Assembly: GCA_950068635.1 (NCBI GenBank)
Contig: CATMIM010000040.1
Span: 1-7,944 of the forward strand
Direction: 5' to 3'
DNA length: 7,944 nt
Source: an uncultured Candidatus Poseidoniales archaeon
Lineage (GTDB): Archaea > Thermoplasmatota > Poseidoniia > Poseidoniales > Thalassarchaeaceae
Positions within the stretch are counted from its first letter, which is position 1. Each line of letters starts with the position of its first letter. Positions 1 through 5,185 of this stretch are shown one piece after another. A program made the position numbers and the translations under genes. Under the pieces are notes generated by a model. It ran no database searches. It had not been told where the DNA came from and saw nothing but the letters and a program-made list of their open reading frames with translations.

Positions 1-157
1 GTCCTTTGTTTTGTTTTAATCGCTGGCCCAATAATTCAGCTTTCATAGCATCAATTAAAAAACCGTCATTGAAACTCCCGTGTTTCAGTGGGTAGCCATT
101 GCTTGAAATAGCCCCGAACATAGGGTGGGCTGTGCACAATGGTAGCCTTGATGGCAT
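1..157 (-). CDS. possible 5' part of a divergent gene, cut by the left edge (weak)
   Basis: On the minus strand a frame stays open from an ATG at 157 to the left edge, about 52 codons; other ATGs in the same frame lie at 121 and 46. From 121 the translation begins MFGAISSNGYPLKHG and later contains FNDGFLIDAMKAELLGQ, which reads like ordinary protein with mixed charged and hydrophobic residues. No ribosome-binding site precedes any of the three starts. The codons are A/T-rich at third positions, unlike every confident gene in the window. I recognise no family. The alternative is that this is simply an AT-rich intergenic region carrying the promoter of the gene at 186. An open frame this short proves little, so it is listed only as a possibility. 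Confidence 0.22.
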   Translation of the reverse strand, partial: MPSRLPLCTAHPMFGAISSNGYPLKHGSFNDGFLIDAMKAELLGQRLKQNKG

Positions 158-185
158 CCGGGCGTGAACGAGGGTCGGAGAGGAC
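1..185 (+). promoter_or_regulatory. AT-rich upstream region of the first rightward gene
   Basis: The first 60 bases hold only 20 G+C and include T-rich and A-rich runs (for example the A run at 57-62), while GC content rises steadily to 180. Two AT-rich boxes could be archaeal TATA elements for the gene at 186: AATTAAAAAA near 53-62 and TTGAAATA near 103-110. Neither is a clean consensus with a BRE, so no exact promoter is claimed. GGAG at 177-180, five bases before the ATG at 186, is a plausible ribosome-binding site and supports that start. Confidence 0.35.
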
Positions 186-917
186 ATGGCCGTCGAGATG
201 ATCGCACGCTTGGTGCATCGTCCCAGTTGGTGTCGGATGCTGGAATGCGAGTGGTCTGAACTCGAGCAGGGCTTGGAGACTCGCGAGCTGCGCGACCTGC
301 GCCCGGAGGCCGACGCCGTGCTCAACCGCAGTTTCGACGTCGATCTCGAAGCGGACATCCTCGACTGGATGGAACCGCTGCCTTATCCGGAGTACGAGTG
401 CAACTGCATCTCGCATCTGCGCCGGCTGCGTAACGATGGAGAGGTGAACGACGACCAGTTGGCGGCAGGGATGCTGCAACTGGCAGACTGGGCGAGTGCA
501 GGAGAGTGGAGGTGCATCGAGGGACGCGGCTACCTCTACATCGAGCCGTATTGCGGTGAGGAATGTCACGGTGAGCGCGGTCTCTACGGCCGTTCGGTCT
601 GGGAGCGGGCTCTGGAGCGTATCCTCCAGATGCCGGTAGGCGAATTCGGCGAAGCCGTGGTGCTCGATTGGATGCAACGGAGGGAGGAGTTTGGCGAGAC
701 GTTGGAGGCAAATGCCGATGCGCACATCCTGCCGACCATGCAGAGCCATTTGCGCCACACCGAGGCACTGCATCATCTGGCGAATCGACTGGCGAAGGAA
801 GACGACCTGCTGCTGCTCGTCGGCCGAGACTGGACGTCAGCCACCTCGTGGGGATTCGGGCAGTTCAACCTCAACCGGCTGCTGCGTGACGGCTGGCCCG
901 GTTCAGAGGAGGAATGA
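186..917 (+). CDS. uncharacterised Cys/Trp-rich acidic protein, upstream of nadM
   Basis: A 243-residue protein I do not recognise. It has no signal peptide and no membrane segment, so it is probably cytoplasmic. It is acidic and mostly helical in pattern, with many Trp residues. Seven Cys occur at residues 16, 21, 72, 74, 110, 123 and 127; the CNC at 72-74 and the C-x3-C-H at 123-128 could be metal ligands, though this fits no named motif I know. The C-terminal half is leucine-rich and helical, ending in a Gly/Phe/Asn segment (GFGQFNLNRLL, about 223-233). The ATG at 186 is preceded by GGAG at 177-180, and no in-frame start lies just upstream. The stop codon lies three bases before the nadM start, inside nadM's leader, so the two are almost certainly co-transcribed. 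Function is unknown; the link to NAD metabolism is by position only. Confidence 0.85.
   Translation: MAVEMIARLVHRPSWCRMLECEWSELEQGLETRELRDLRPEADAVLNRSFDVDLEADILDWMEPLPYPEYECNCISHLRRLRNDGEVNDDQLAAGMLQLADWASAGEWRCIEGRGYLYIEPYCGEECHGERGLYGRSVWERALERILQMPVGEFGEAVVLDWMQRREEFGETLEANADAHILPTMQSHLRHTEALHHLANRLAKEDDLLLLVGRDWTSATSWGFGQFNLNRLLRDGWPGSEEE
906..912 (+). promoter_or_regulatory. ribosome-binding site of nadM
   Basis: GAGGAGG lies eight bases before the ATG at 921 and overlaps the last codons of the upstream gene. It is the strongest Shine-Dalgarno-like site in the window. It fixes the nadM start at 921 and so shows that the unusual acidic, proline-rich N-terminal extension is translated. 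It also supports translational coupling of the two genes. Confidence 0.75.
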
Positions 918-920
918 CCG

Positions 921-1553
921 ATGGATGAGGAACCAGAGGAACTGCCCCTGCTGCCAGAGCCTCCTGGCGAACCTCCACTGCCGGGAATCATCCTGCTGGG
1001 TCGCTTCCAGCCGTTCCACCGCGGACACGCCTGGCTGCTTGAACAGGCATTGAGCCATCCTGACTGCCCCAAGGAGCTGCCCGTGCGCATCGCGCTTGGC
1101 TCCGCCAATCAGCCGGAGGATCTGGCGAACCCGTGGAGCGCGCAGGAGCGAGAGCAGATGGTGCGCGCCTGGGTCGCGGCCAAGGCACCCCACGAGGAAG
1201 CGAGGGTCGAGGTCGTGGCCATACCCGACATCGATGATCCACCTAACTGGGTCGAGCACGCGTCACGCTACCACGGAGGGCCCGGAATCATGTTCACCAG
1301 CGATGCTCCGACCGCTGAACTCTACGCCGCCGCCGACTGGCCGGTGGTCAATGTCGAGTTGACGCGACGGGAGGACTACGAGGGCTGGCGCATCCGTGAC
1401 ACCCTGCAGATGCTGTCGACCGTGAGCGAGCACGAGGTGTCCCTTGAGGTGGCGTGTGCGACGATTCCCGAGTCGGTGAGCAGACTGATCATCGACAACG
1501 GCTGGCATGCACGGCTGGCGTTCATGGGCCTGCCAGTGGAACCTGTCGGGTGA
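921..1553 (+). CDS. nadM: nicotinamide-nucleotide adenylyltransferase, archaeal NadM type
   Basis: Joins ATP and nicotinamide mononucleotide to make NAD+ and pyrophosphate, in the cytoplasm. The nucleotidyltransferase fold is marked by GRFQPFHRGH at residues 27-36 (the HxGH ATP site), GSANQ at 60-64 where archaeal NadM usually has GSAQxSH, NPWSAQER at 70-77 (usually DPFTAGER), IPDIDDPPNWVEH at 101-113, and a C-terminal helix IPESVSRLI at 182-190. Two things are unusual. About 22 acidic and proline-rich residues precede the first strand, making 210 residues against roughly 170-180 for the family. The second ATP motif, commonly SGTxxR, reads EGWRIR at 154-159: the final Arg is kept but Ser and Thr are replaced. 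The family is clear from the first motif and the overall order; full activity is an inference. It sits second in a rightward pair, three bases after the preceding gene. Confidence 0.9.
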   Translation: MDEEPEELPLLPEPPGEPPLPGIILLGRFQPFHRGHAWLLEQALSHPDCPKELPVRIALGSANQPEDLANPWSAQEREQMVRAWVAAKAPHEEARVEVVAIPDIDDPPNWVEHASRYHGGPGIMFTSDAPTAELYAAADWPVVNVELTRREDYEGWRIRDTLQMLSTVSEHEVSLEVACATIPESVSRLIIDNGWHARLAFMGLPVEPVG

Positions 1554-1620
1554 GGTCGACCCCGGCTTCGATTGCTCCTTTCAAATAGGGTCGAGGTCCA
1601 AGCGTCTCTGTTGGTCAACC
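1554..1620 (+). promoter_or_regulatory. possible promoter before the YbjN-like gene
   Basis: This 67-base gap holds an AT-rich box TTTCAAATA at 1579-1587, centred about 38 bases before the ATG at 1621. That would allow an archaeal TATA element with a short leader. The box is flanked by a 7-base inverted repeat, TCGACCC at 1556-1562 and GGGTCGA at 1588-1594, which could be an operator or a weak hairpin after nadM, or chance. No Shine-Dalgarno site precedes 1621, in keeping with a leaderless or nearly leaderless transcript. Confidence 0.3.
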
Positions 1621-2100
1621 ATGGGTGATTCAAAAGTGCAGACAAAGGGTGAGAAAAGACAGATTCAGGTGCTGAAGGAGCTGACCTCCTCGGCGATAGA
1701 CAGGGGATTGAATCACGAGGTGAATGCCTCGTCGGGGCGCATGGTCTTCTACGAGGATGGGGTGGACGACACTTCTCCAGGCAGGGCGCGACAATGCTAC
1801 GACGTCAGGGTGGTCAAGCCCGAACTGGTCACCATAACAACCCGAATCACCCCTCCTGTGGATGGTCCTGAGCGCCCCCTTGGAGAGGTGTGCAACGAGT
1901 TCAACACGCGGGTGCGCATCGGTCGGCTGTTCCACTCTGACACCTCAGTCTACTTCTCACACTCCCTGCACATCCAGAAGGACAGGAAGGTAGCCTGCGA
2001 CACCTTCCACTACTGCCTCGAGGAGATGCAATCTGTCACGCCCGACGTGCAGAATGTCATCGATGGTGGCGAGTATCCCTTCGATATCGACTGCTGCTGA
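1621..2100 (+). CDS. small YbjN-like (sensory transduction regulator-like) protein
   Basis: A 159-residue soluble protein. The arrangement recalls the YbjN / type III secretion chaperone-like fold. An N-terminal helix (about 12-28) is followed by alternating strands. Then comes CNEFNTRVRIGRLF at 91-104, strands around 106-118 (TSVYFSHSLHI), and a C-terminal helix CDTFHYCLEEM at 126-136. The N-x-x-x-R after a short helix, then paired strands and a final helix, is the part most like YbjN; the match is by pattern, not by a diagnostic motif. Such proteins have no known enzymatic activity. The ATG at 1621 is preferred because an earlier in-frame ATG (1507) would run through the end of nadM, and the 38 extra residues encoded between them do not resemble the rest. 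It ends Cys-Cys and lies tail to tail with the DUF1499 gene, three bases apart. An unrelated small protein remains possible. Confidence 0.75.
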   Translation: MGDSKVQTKGEKRQIQVLKELTSSAIDRGLNHEVNASSGRMVFYEDGVDDTSPGRARQCYDVRVVKPELVTITTRITPPVDGPERPLGEVCNEFNTRVRIGRLFHSDTSVYFSHSLHIQKDRKVACDTFHYCLEEMQSVTPDVQNVIDGGEYPFDIDCC

Positions 2101-2103
2101 ATA

Positions 2104-2643
2104 TCAGACTGTGCAGTTGCTCGATTCCCATTGTTGGGATTCGAGGTGCTGCCTCAGAGCAGCGACACGCTCGTTGTTCACCTCAAGATCGTAGACGCCG
2201 ATGCGTGACTGGGAGTGGATCCACACACCGGCCTGGCCGTTGTCACAGTGGACGTGTACCAGCAGGTCGTCGGGGAAGCGGAACACGAACGACCTGAACA
2301 CGGAGTGGATGTAGCCGACCTGCTCGGATTCAGTGAGAACGAGGGTGCGTGGTTCGGATTCGACCCACGAGAGCGCAGCAGCGAACACCTCCTCCTTGCT
2401 GGCGTTGAAGCGGAGTTCGCTCATGTTGTCACCACGGTAGGGATTAGGAGCCAGCCTCGTGCAGTTCTGGGAATTCTCCGGACATTCGGTCGGGAACACG
2501 TCGATGGGTTGGTTGGGCGCACCGACGTAGATGAGCAACAGCGAGCCGATGTAGATGGTGACCAGCGCAACTGCGAAAGTGCGCAACCGGCGCGACTCGC
2601 CCGCCCAGCGGCGGCTGCCACCGGACTCCTCCTCGTCGGCCAT
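2104..2643 (-). CDS. membrane-anchored DUF1499 family protein
   Basis: A 179-residue protein with a short Arg-rich N-terminus (RRWAGESRRLR, 11-21) and one hydrophobic segment at about 23-42; by the positive-inside rule the rest lies outside the cytoplasm. The outer domain matches DUF1499: CPENSQNC at 54-61, VGYIHSVFRSFVFRFPDD at 109-126, and the hallmark SxSRIGxxDLxxNxxRV at 144-160. Family function is unknown. Four N-x-S/T sequons (residues 60, 73, 80, 176) fit exposure to archaeal surface N-glycosylation, and Cys54, 61 and 177 could form a disulfide. The start at 2643 has GGTGAG at 2658-2653, nine bases upstream, matching archaeal 16S 3' ends. It begins 18 bases after the grpE stop, so it is likely the last gene of that leftward operon. 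Its 3' end contains a strong inverted repeat. Confidence 0.87.
   Translation of the reverse strand: MADEEESGGSRRWAGESRRLRTFAVALVTIYIGSLLLIYVGAPNQPIDVFPTECPENSQNCTRLAPNPYRGDNMSELRFNASKEEVFAAALSWVESEPRTLVLTESEQVGYIHSVFRSFVFRFPDDLLVHVHCDNGQAGVWIHSQSRIGVYDLEVNNERVAALRQHLESQQWESSNCTV
2120..2145. repeat. 11-base inverted repeat (hairpin) at a convergent gene junction
   Basis: The arms at 2120-2130 and 2135-2145 are complementary over 11 bases with one mismatch, around a TTGT loop. The hairpin lies 20 bases past the stop of the rightward YbjN-like gene and inside the last codons of the leftward DUF1499 gene. The stops are only three bases apart, so each transcript must end inside the opposite gene. 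The hairpin could mark or protect the 3' end of the rightward mRNA. There is no T-run after it on the plus strand, so it is not a classical intrinsic terminator. Confidence 0.45.
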
Positions 2644-2661
2644 GAGGGGGGGCTCACCGCC

Positions 2662-3207
2662 TCAATCTGAAGAGGTTACCACCACACGCGCAGGACGCAA
2701 CACCCTGTCGTGCAGCATGTAGCCGGTCTCGAGAACGTCGATGACTACCCCTGCTGGATGCTCTTCGCTGGCAGGCAGCGTCGTGATCGCCTCGTGCAGG
2801 TTGGGGTCGAACTTCTTGCCCGCCGCTTCGATGACCGTGATGCCCTCCGCTTCGAGCGCGGCCCAGAACGACTGGCGTGTGAGTGAGATGCCCTGGACGA
2901 CAGAGTCGTCCGCCCCTTCGGGAATCGCTTCGAGCGCCCGGTCGAGGTTGTCGAGCACCGACAGCAGCCGGTTAGCCAGCGCGCGGCCGCCGAACTTGAT
3001 GAGGTCGCCCCGCTCCTGGGTGTGCCTGCGCCTGAGGTTGACGATGTCCGCATCGCGGTAGGTCAACTCTGCTCTCGCCTGCGCCAACTCCCCGGTCAAC
3101 TTCTCGACCAGTTCCTCAAGCGTCAGTTCGGGCTCAGGCTCGGCATCCACTTCGGGTTCAGCCTCTTCAGCATCCGCCTCAGCAGGTCGCTCCGCCTCGT
3201 CACTCAT
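2662..3207 (-). CDS. grpE: GrpE, nucleotide exchange factor of DnaK
   Basis: Cytoplasmic co-chaperone that releases ADP from DnaK and so resets the Hsp70 cycle. The 181-residue protein has a very acidic start (residues 3-31), then a long helical, coiled-coil-like region (about 30-70) used for dimerisation. A core helix follows (LLSVLDNLDRALEAIP, 81-96). The family-defining C-terminal beta domain is at 133-177, with FDPNLHEAI at 133-141, the Gly-Tyr of ETGYMLHDRVLRPA at 160-173, and ARVVV. Length and layout are normal for GrpE. The start at 3207 has only a poor ribosome-binding site (AGGT about 14 bases upstream). dnaK and dnaJ are not in the window. In archaea the DnaK-DnaJ-GrpE set is patchy and thought to be acquired from bacteria; that is general knowledge, not seen here. 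It is followed 18 bases later by the DUF1499 gene. Confidence 0.95.
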   Translation of the reverse strand: MSDEAERPAEADAEEAEPEVDAEPEPELTLEELVEKLTGELAQARAELTYRDADIVNLRRRHTQERGDLIKFGGRALANRLLSVLDNLDRALEAIPEGADDSVVQGISLTRQSFWAALEAEGITVIEAAGKKFDPNLHEAITTLPASEEHPAGVVIDVLETGYMLHDRVLRPARVVVTSSD

Positions 3208-3298
3208 CAGAGCCGACGACCTGCCCGCCCTTCATCAAGCCGACGCCGACAGTGAGAGTGAATCTGCGCGGGTGGCTAGATTCGTCGTTGACGGCGGC
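3208..3298 (-). promoter_or_regulatory. intergenic region upstream of grpE
   Basis: A 91-base gap between the radical SAM stop and the grpE start. I see no clear TATA box, no heat-shock-type inverted repeat (the CIRCE element of bacteria) and no T-run terminator. If grpE has its own promoter it must be here, but the sequence does not show it. Confidence 0.2.
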
Positions 3299-4456
3299 TC
3301 ACGCCGGCGGGCGATGGTCGTTCAGCCAGACAAGACTGACTTCGAGTCGCTCGTAAGTCGGATGAACCTCGACCAGCGCGGCGGGAGCGGTGATCTCGTC
3401 GGCGATCTCCTCGGCGAGCAGCAACGGGACTTCGAGACGACTGTTCTGCTCGTCCCAGCGCATCCACGCTGCGGGCAGGTCGAACTCTGCCACGATCTCG
3501 GCCATGTGGGAGTCAGCATCCTCGGGTGAGCAGTAGATGGAGCCGAACACGATGGTGCCATCCTCGGTGAGCTGCTCGTGAGGCGAGATGGACGCTTCAC
3601 CCCGGCGCAGGAATCGGCGGCGCAGTTGTCCTGAATCCTTGTAGGTGGACGTGCAGAATTTCAGTGTGTAACCGTAGGCGGAACGGGTCATCCCATCCTC
3701 TGCGTCGGGGAGGTTAGCGTTGGCGTGCTGGACTCGCGTTCGCATGCGCGTGGCCAGTTCAGCGGAGCCCTCGGCTCCCGCTGTGAGTTCGTTGGAGATG
3801 TTGAATCCGCGGAGTTCCATGTTGTCGAGGTTGCCGACGGTGATCTCGAGTTCGTTGAGGTTGAGGAAGGTGATCGGCGCATCGCGCAATTCCTCCAGAA
3901 GGGCGAGCAATCTCTCTTCCTGGTCCGGCTCACAGGGGAGTTCCACCCCGGTCTTCATCCCCGCCTGTTCACACGCCTCCATGATCTCCAGGTAGGGCTC
4001 GAGTTCGAGGTCGAGCAGGTGGAAGCGGATCTCGTCGAGACCCGCGTCGGCCAATGCTGTTGCCTGCGGGGGCTGGAAGGGGATGCTCGTGTACATGTGG
4101 ATGTGATGCTGGCTCCCGAATTCCCGCTTCAGTTGCCGAATCGATTCGAGGGTGCGTTCGCGGTCCATCATCGGGTCACCGCCGGTGATTCCGGTGCCTG
4201 TGGCGTTCATCGCGTGCGCTTCCTCGAGCACGGCTTCCCAGTCGTCGGGGTCGCAGCGGCGCTCGTTGGCGTAGATGTACTCGATCTCACGCCTGTTCTC
4301 CGAGAGTGGGCAGTAGTCGCACCTCCAGTGGCACCTGCCGGTGACGAACAGCACCATCTTCGAGCCCTGCTGGCACTGCAGGCAGCCCTCGGTGTCCTCG
4401 CACGAGGGTGGCTCGACGAGGTCGGGCAGCGACGCCACGTGAAGTTGGATGCTCAC
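3299..4456 (-). CDS. archaeal radical SAM protein, COG2108 type (related to pyruvate formate-lyase activating enzymes)
   Basis: A radical SAM enzyme of unknown substrate. Counting from the GTG at 4456 (385 residues), the SAM-cluster motif is CHWRCDYC at 42-49 (C-x3-C-x2-C), and the SAM-binding motif is TGGDP at 91-95. Before them lies a C-x5-C-x2-C set (Cys19, 25, 28) leading into QQGSKMVLFVTG, typical of COG2108. HIHMYTS and EIRFHLLD follow as barrel strands. The C-terminal part has YTLKFCTSTYKDSGQLRRR, also conserved in this group. The start is uncertain. GTG at 4456 is preceded by GGTGAG, three bases away, which suits an archaeal anti-SD. A TTG at 4495 would add 13 residues and overlap the pdxT stop as TTGA, but has no ribosome-binding site. 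Either way it follows pdxT directly and is likely co-transcribed. The family call is firm; the reaction is unknown. Confidence 0.92.
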   Translation of the reverse strand: MSIQLHVASLPDLVEPPSCEDTEGCLQCQQGSKMVLFVTGRCHWRCDYCPLSENRREIEYIYANERRCDPDDWEAVLEEAHAMNATGTGITGGDPMMDRERTLESIRQLKREFGSQHHIHMYTSIPFQPPQATALADAGLDEIRFHLLDLELEPYLEIMEACEQAGMKTGVELPCEPDQEERLLALLEELRDAPITFLNLNELEITVGNLDNMELRGFNISNELTAGAEGSAELATRMRTRVQHANANLPDAEDGMTRSAYGYTLKFCTSTYKDSGQLRRRFLRRGEASISPHEQLTEDGTIVFGSIYCSPEDADSHMAEIVAEFDLPAAWMRWDEQNSRLEVPLLLAEEIADEITAPAALVEVHPTYERLEVSLVWLNDHRPPA

Positions 4457-4491
4457 TGTCTCACCGAGTCGGTCGGGACCGCGTTCCCGCT

Positions 4492-5109
4492 TCAAGCCGT
4501 CGCTCGCAGCAAGGCGGCTTCCAGCAGCCAGCGATGGAATGTGGTATCATCAGATAGTTCGGGATGGAATGTGAGCGCTAATCTGGCACCATTGCGGATG
4601 CCCACCACCTCGTCCTGATGGGTTGCGACGACCGTGTCGTTGGCGCTGATCTCGGCGAAGCGAGGTGCGCGGATGAATACCCCCGAGAAAATGTTCGAAT
4701 CACCGATGCCGGAGATTGTGAGTTCGGCTTGAAATGAGTCCTGTTGGCGGCCGTAGGCGTTGCGATCGATGCTCGAATGAATCAATGGTTCACCACCATC
4801 TTGCGGATCTGCCAGCAGGATCACGCCGGCGCAGGTGCCCAGCACCGGCAAGGATGGGTCGGCACGCATCCAGGCGAACAGGGCAGGTAGAAGCCCACTG
4901 CCCTCGGCTCCGCCAGTCAGTCGCATCGTGGTTGATTCTCCGCCAGGAAGCACGATCGCCTCAGGCTGGCAGGAGAACAGGTCGGCGTCGGTGCGCAGTT
5001 CATGCAGTTCGAGTTCGACACCAGCCTCTTCGGCGGCTCTCTTCAGGGCCGTGGCGTGCACATGGCGAGCGCCTTGGAGCATCACGAGGCCGATTCGGAC
5101 CATGGGCAT
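4492..5109 (-). CDS. pdxT: pyridoxal 5'-phosphate synthase glutaminase subunit PdxT
   Basis: Hydrolyses glutamine and passes the ammonia to PdxS, which makes pyridoxal phosphate from ribose 5-phosphate and glyceraldehyde 3-phosphate (the DXP-independent route). The 205-residue protein has the class I amidotransferase triad: Cys93 in LGTCAGVILLA, and His182 and Glu184 in FHPELSDD. Family motifs include IGLVMLQG at 6-13, LPGGEST at 54-60, RNAYGRQQDSF at 116-126 and RAPRFAEI at 147-154. The start is placed at ATG 5109 (or 5103). The frame continues to a GTG at 5211, but that would overlap serC and add 34 residues the family lacks. No ribosome-binding site is near, so a leaderless start is possible. 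pdxS is not in the window. It heads a leftward operon whose next gene is the radical SAM protein, and it is divergent from serC. Confidence 0.93.
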   Translation of the reverse strand: MPMVRIGLVMLQGARHVHATALKRAAEEAGVELELHELRTDADLFSCQPEAIVLPGGESTTMRLTGGAEGSGLLPALFAWMRADPSLPVLGTCAGVILLADPQDGGEPLIHSSIDRNAYGRQQDSFQAELTISGIGDSNIFSGVFIRAPRFAEISANDTVVATHQDEVVGIRNGARLALTFHPELSDDTTFHRWLLEAALLRATA

Positions 5110-5185
5110 GCGTCGAGTCGCTGTGAAATGAACCCACCTCTCGCCGCCGATGAACTCAAAGACTGGTGCCGGGGCCCTCGGGTCG
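5110..5185. promoter_or_regulatory. divergent promoter region between pdxT and serC
   Basis: This 76-base stretch should carry promoters for both genes. The only AT-rich element is TGTGAAATGAAC at about 5122-5133; it is not a clear TATA box for either direction. No riboswitch-like fold, operator palindrome or good ribosome-binding site is visible. The region is defined by the chosen starts, and would shrink if either gene begins further upstream. Confidence 0.35.

Noticed and set aside
66..776. A 236-codon open frame on the minus strand opposite the first gene
   Set aside because: It lies antisense to a gene with a good ribosome-binding site and coupling to nadM, and its translation shows no domain pattern; long antisense frames are common in GC-rich coding DNA.
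4533..4573. An 11-base direct repeat, GATGGAATGTG at 4533-4543 and 4563-4573
   Set aside because: Both copies lie in pdxT coding sequence and encode similar Phe-His pairs (FHPE and FHRW); chance is sufficient, and there is no wider repeat structure.
3725..4618. A 297-codon open frame on the plus strand
   Set aside because: It is antisense to the radical SAM gene and the end of pdxT, both with clear family motifs; the translation is low-complexity and matches nothing.
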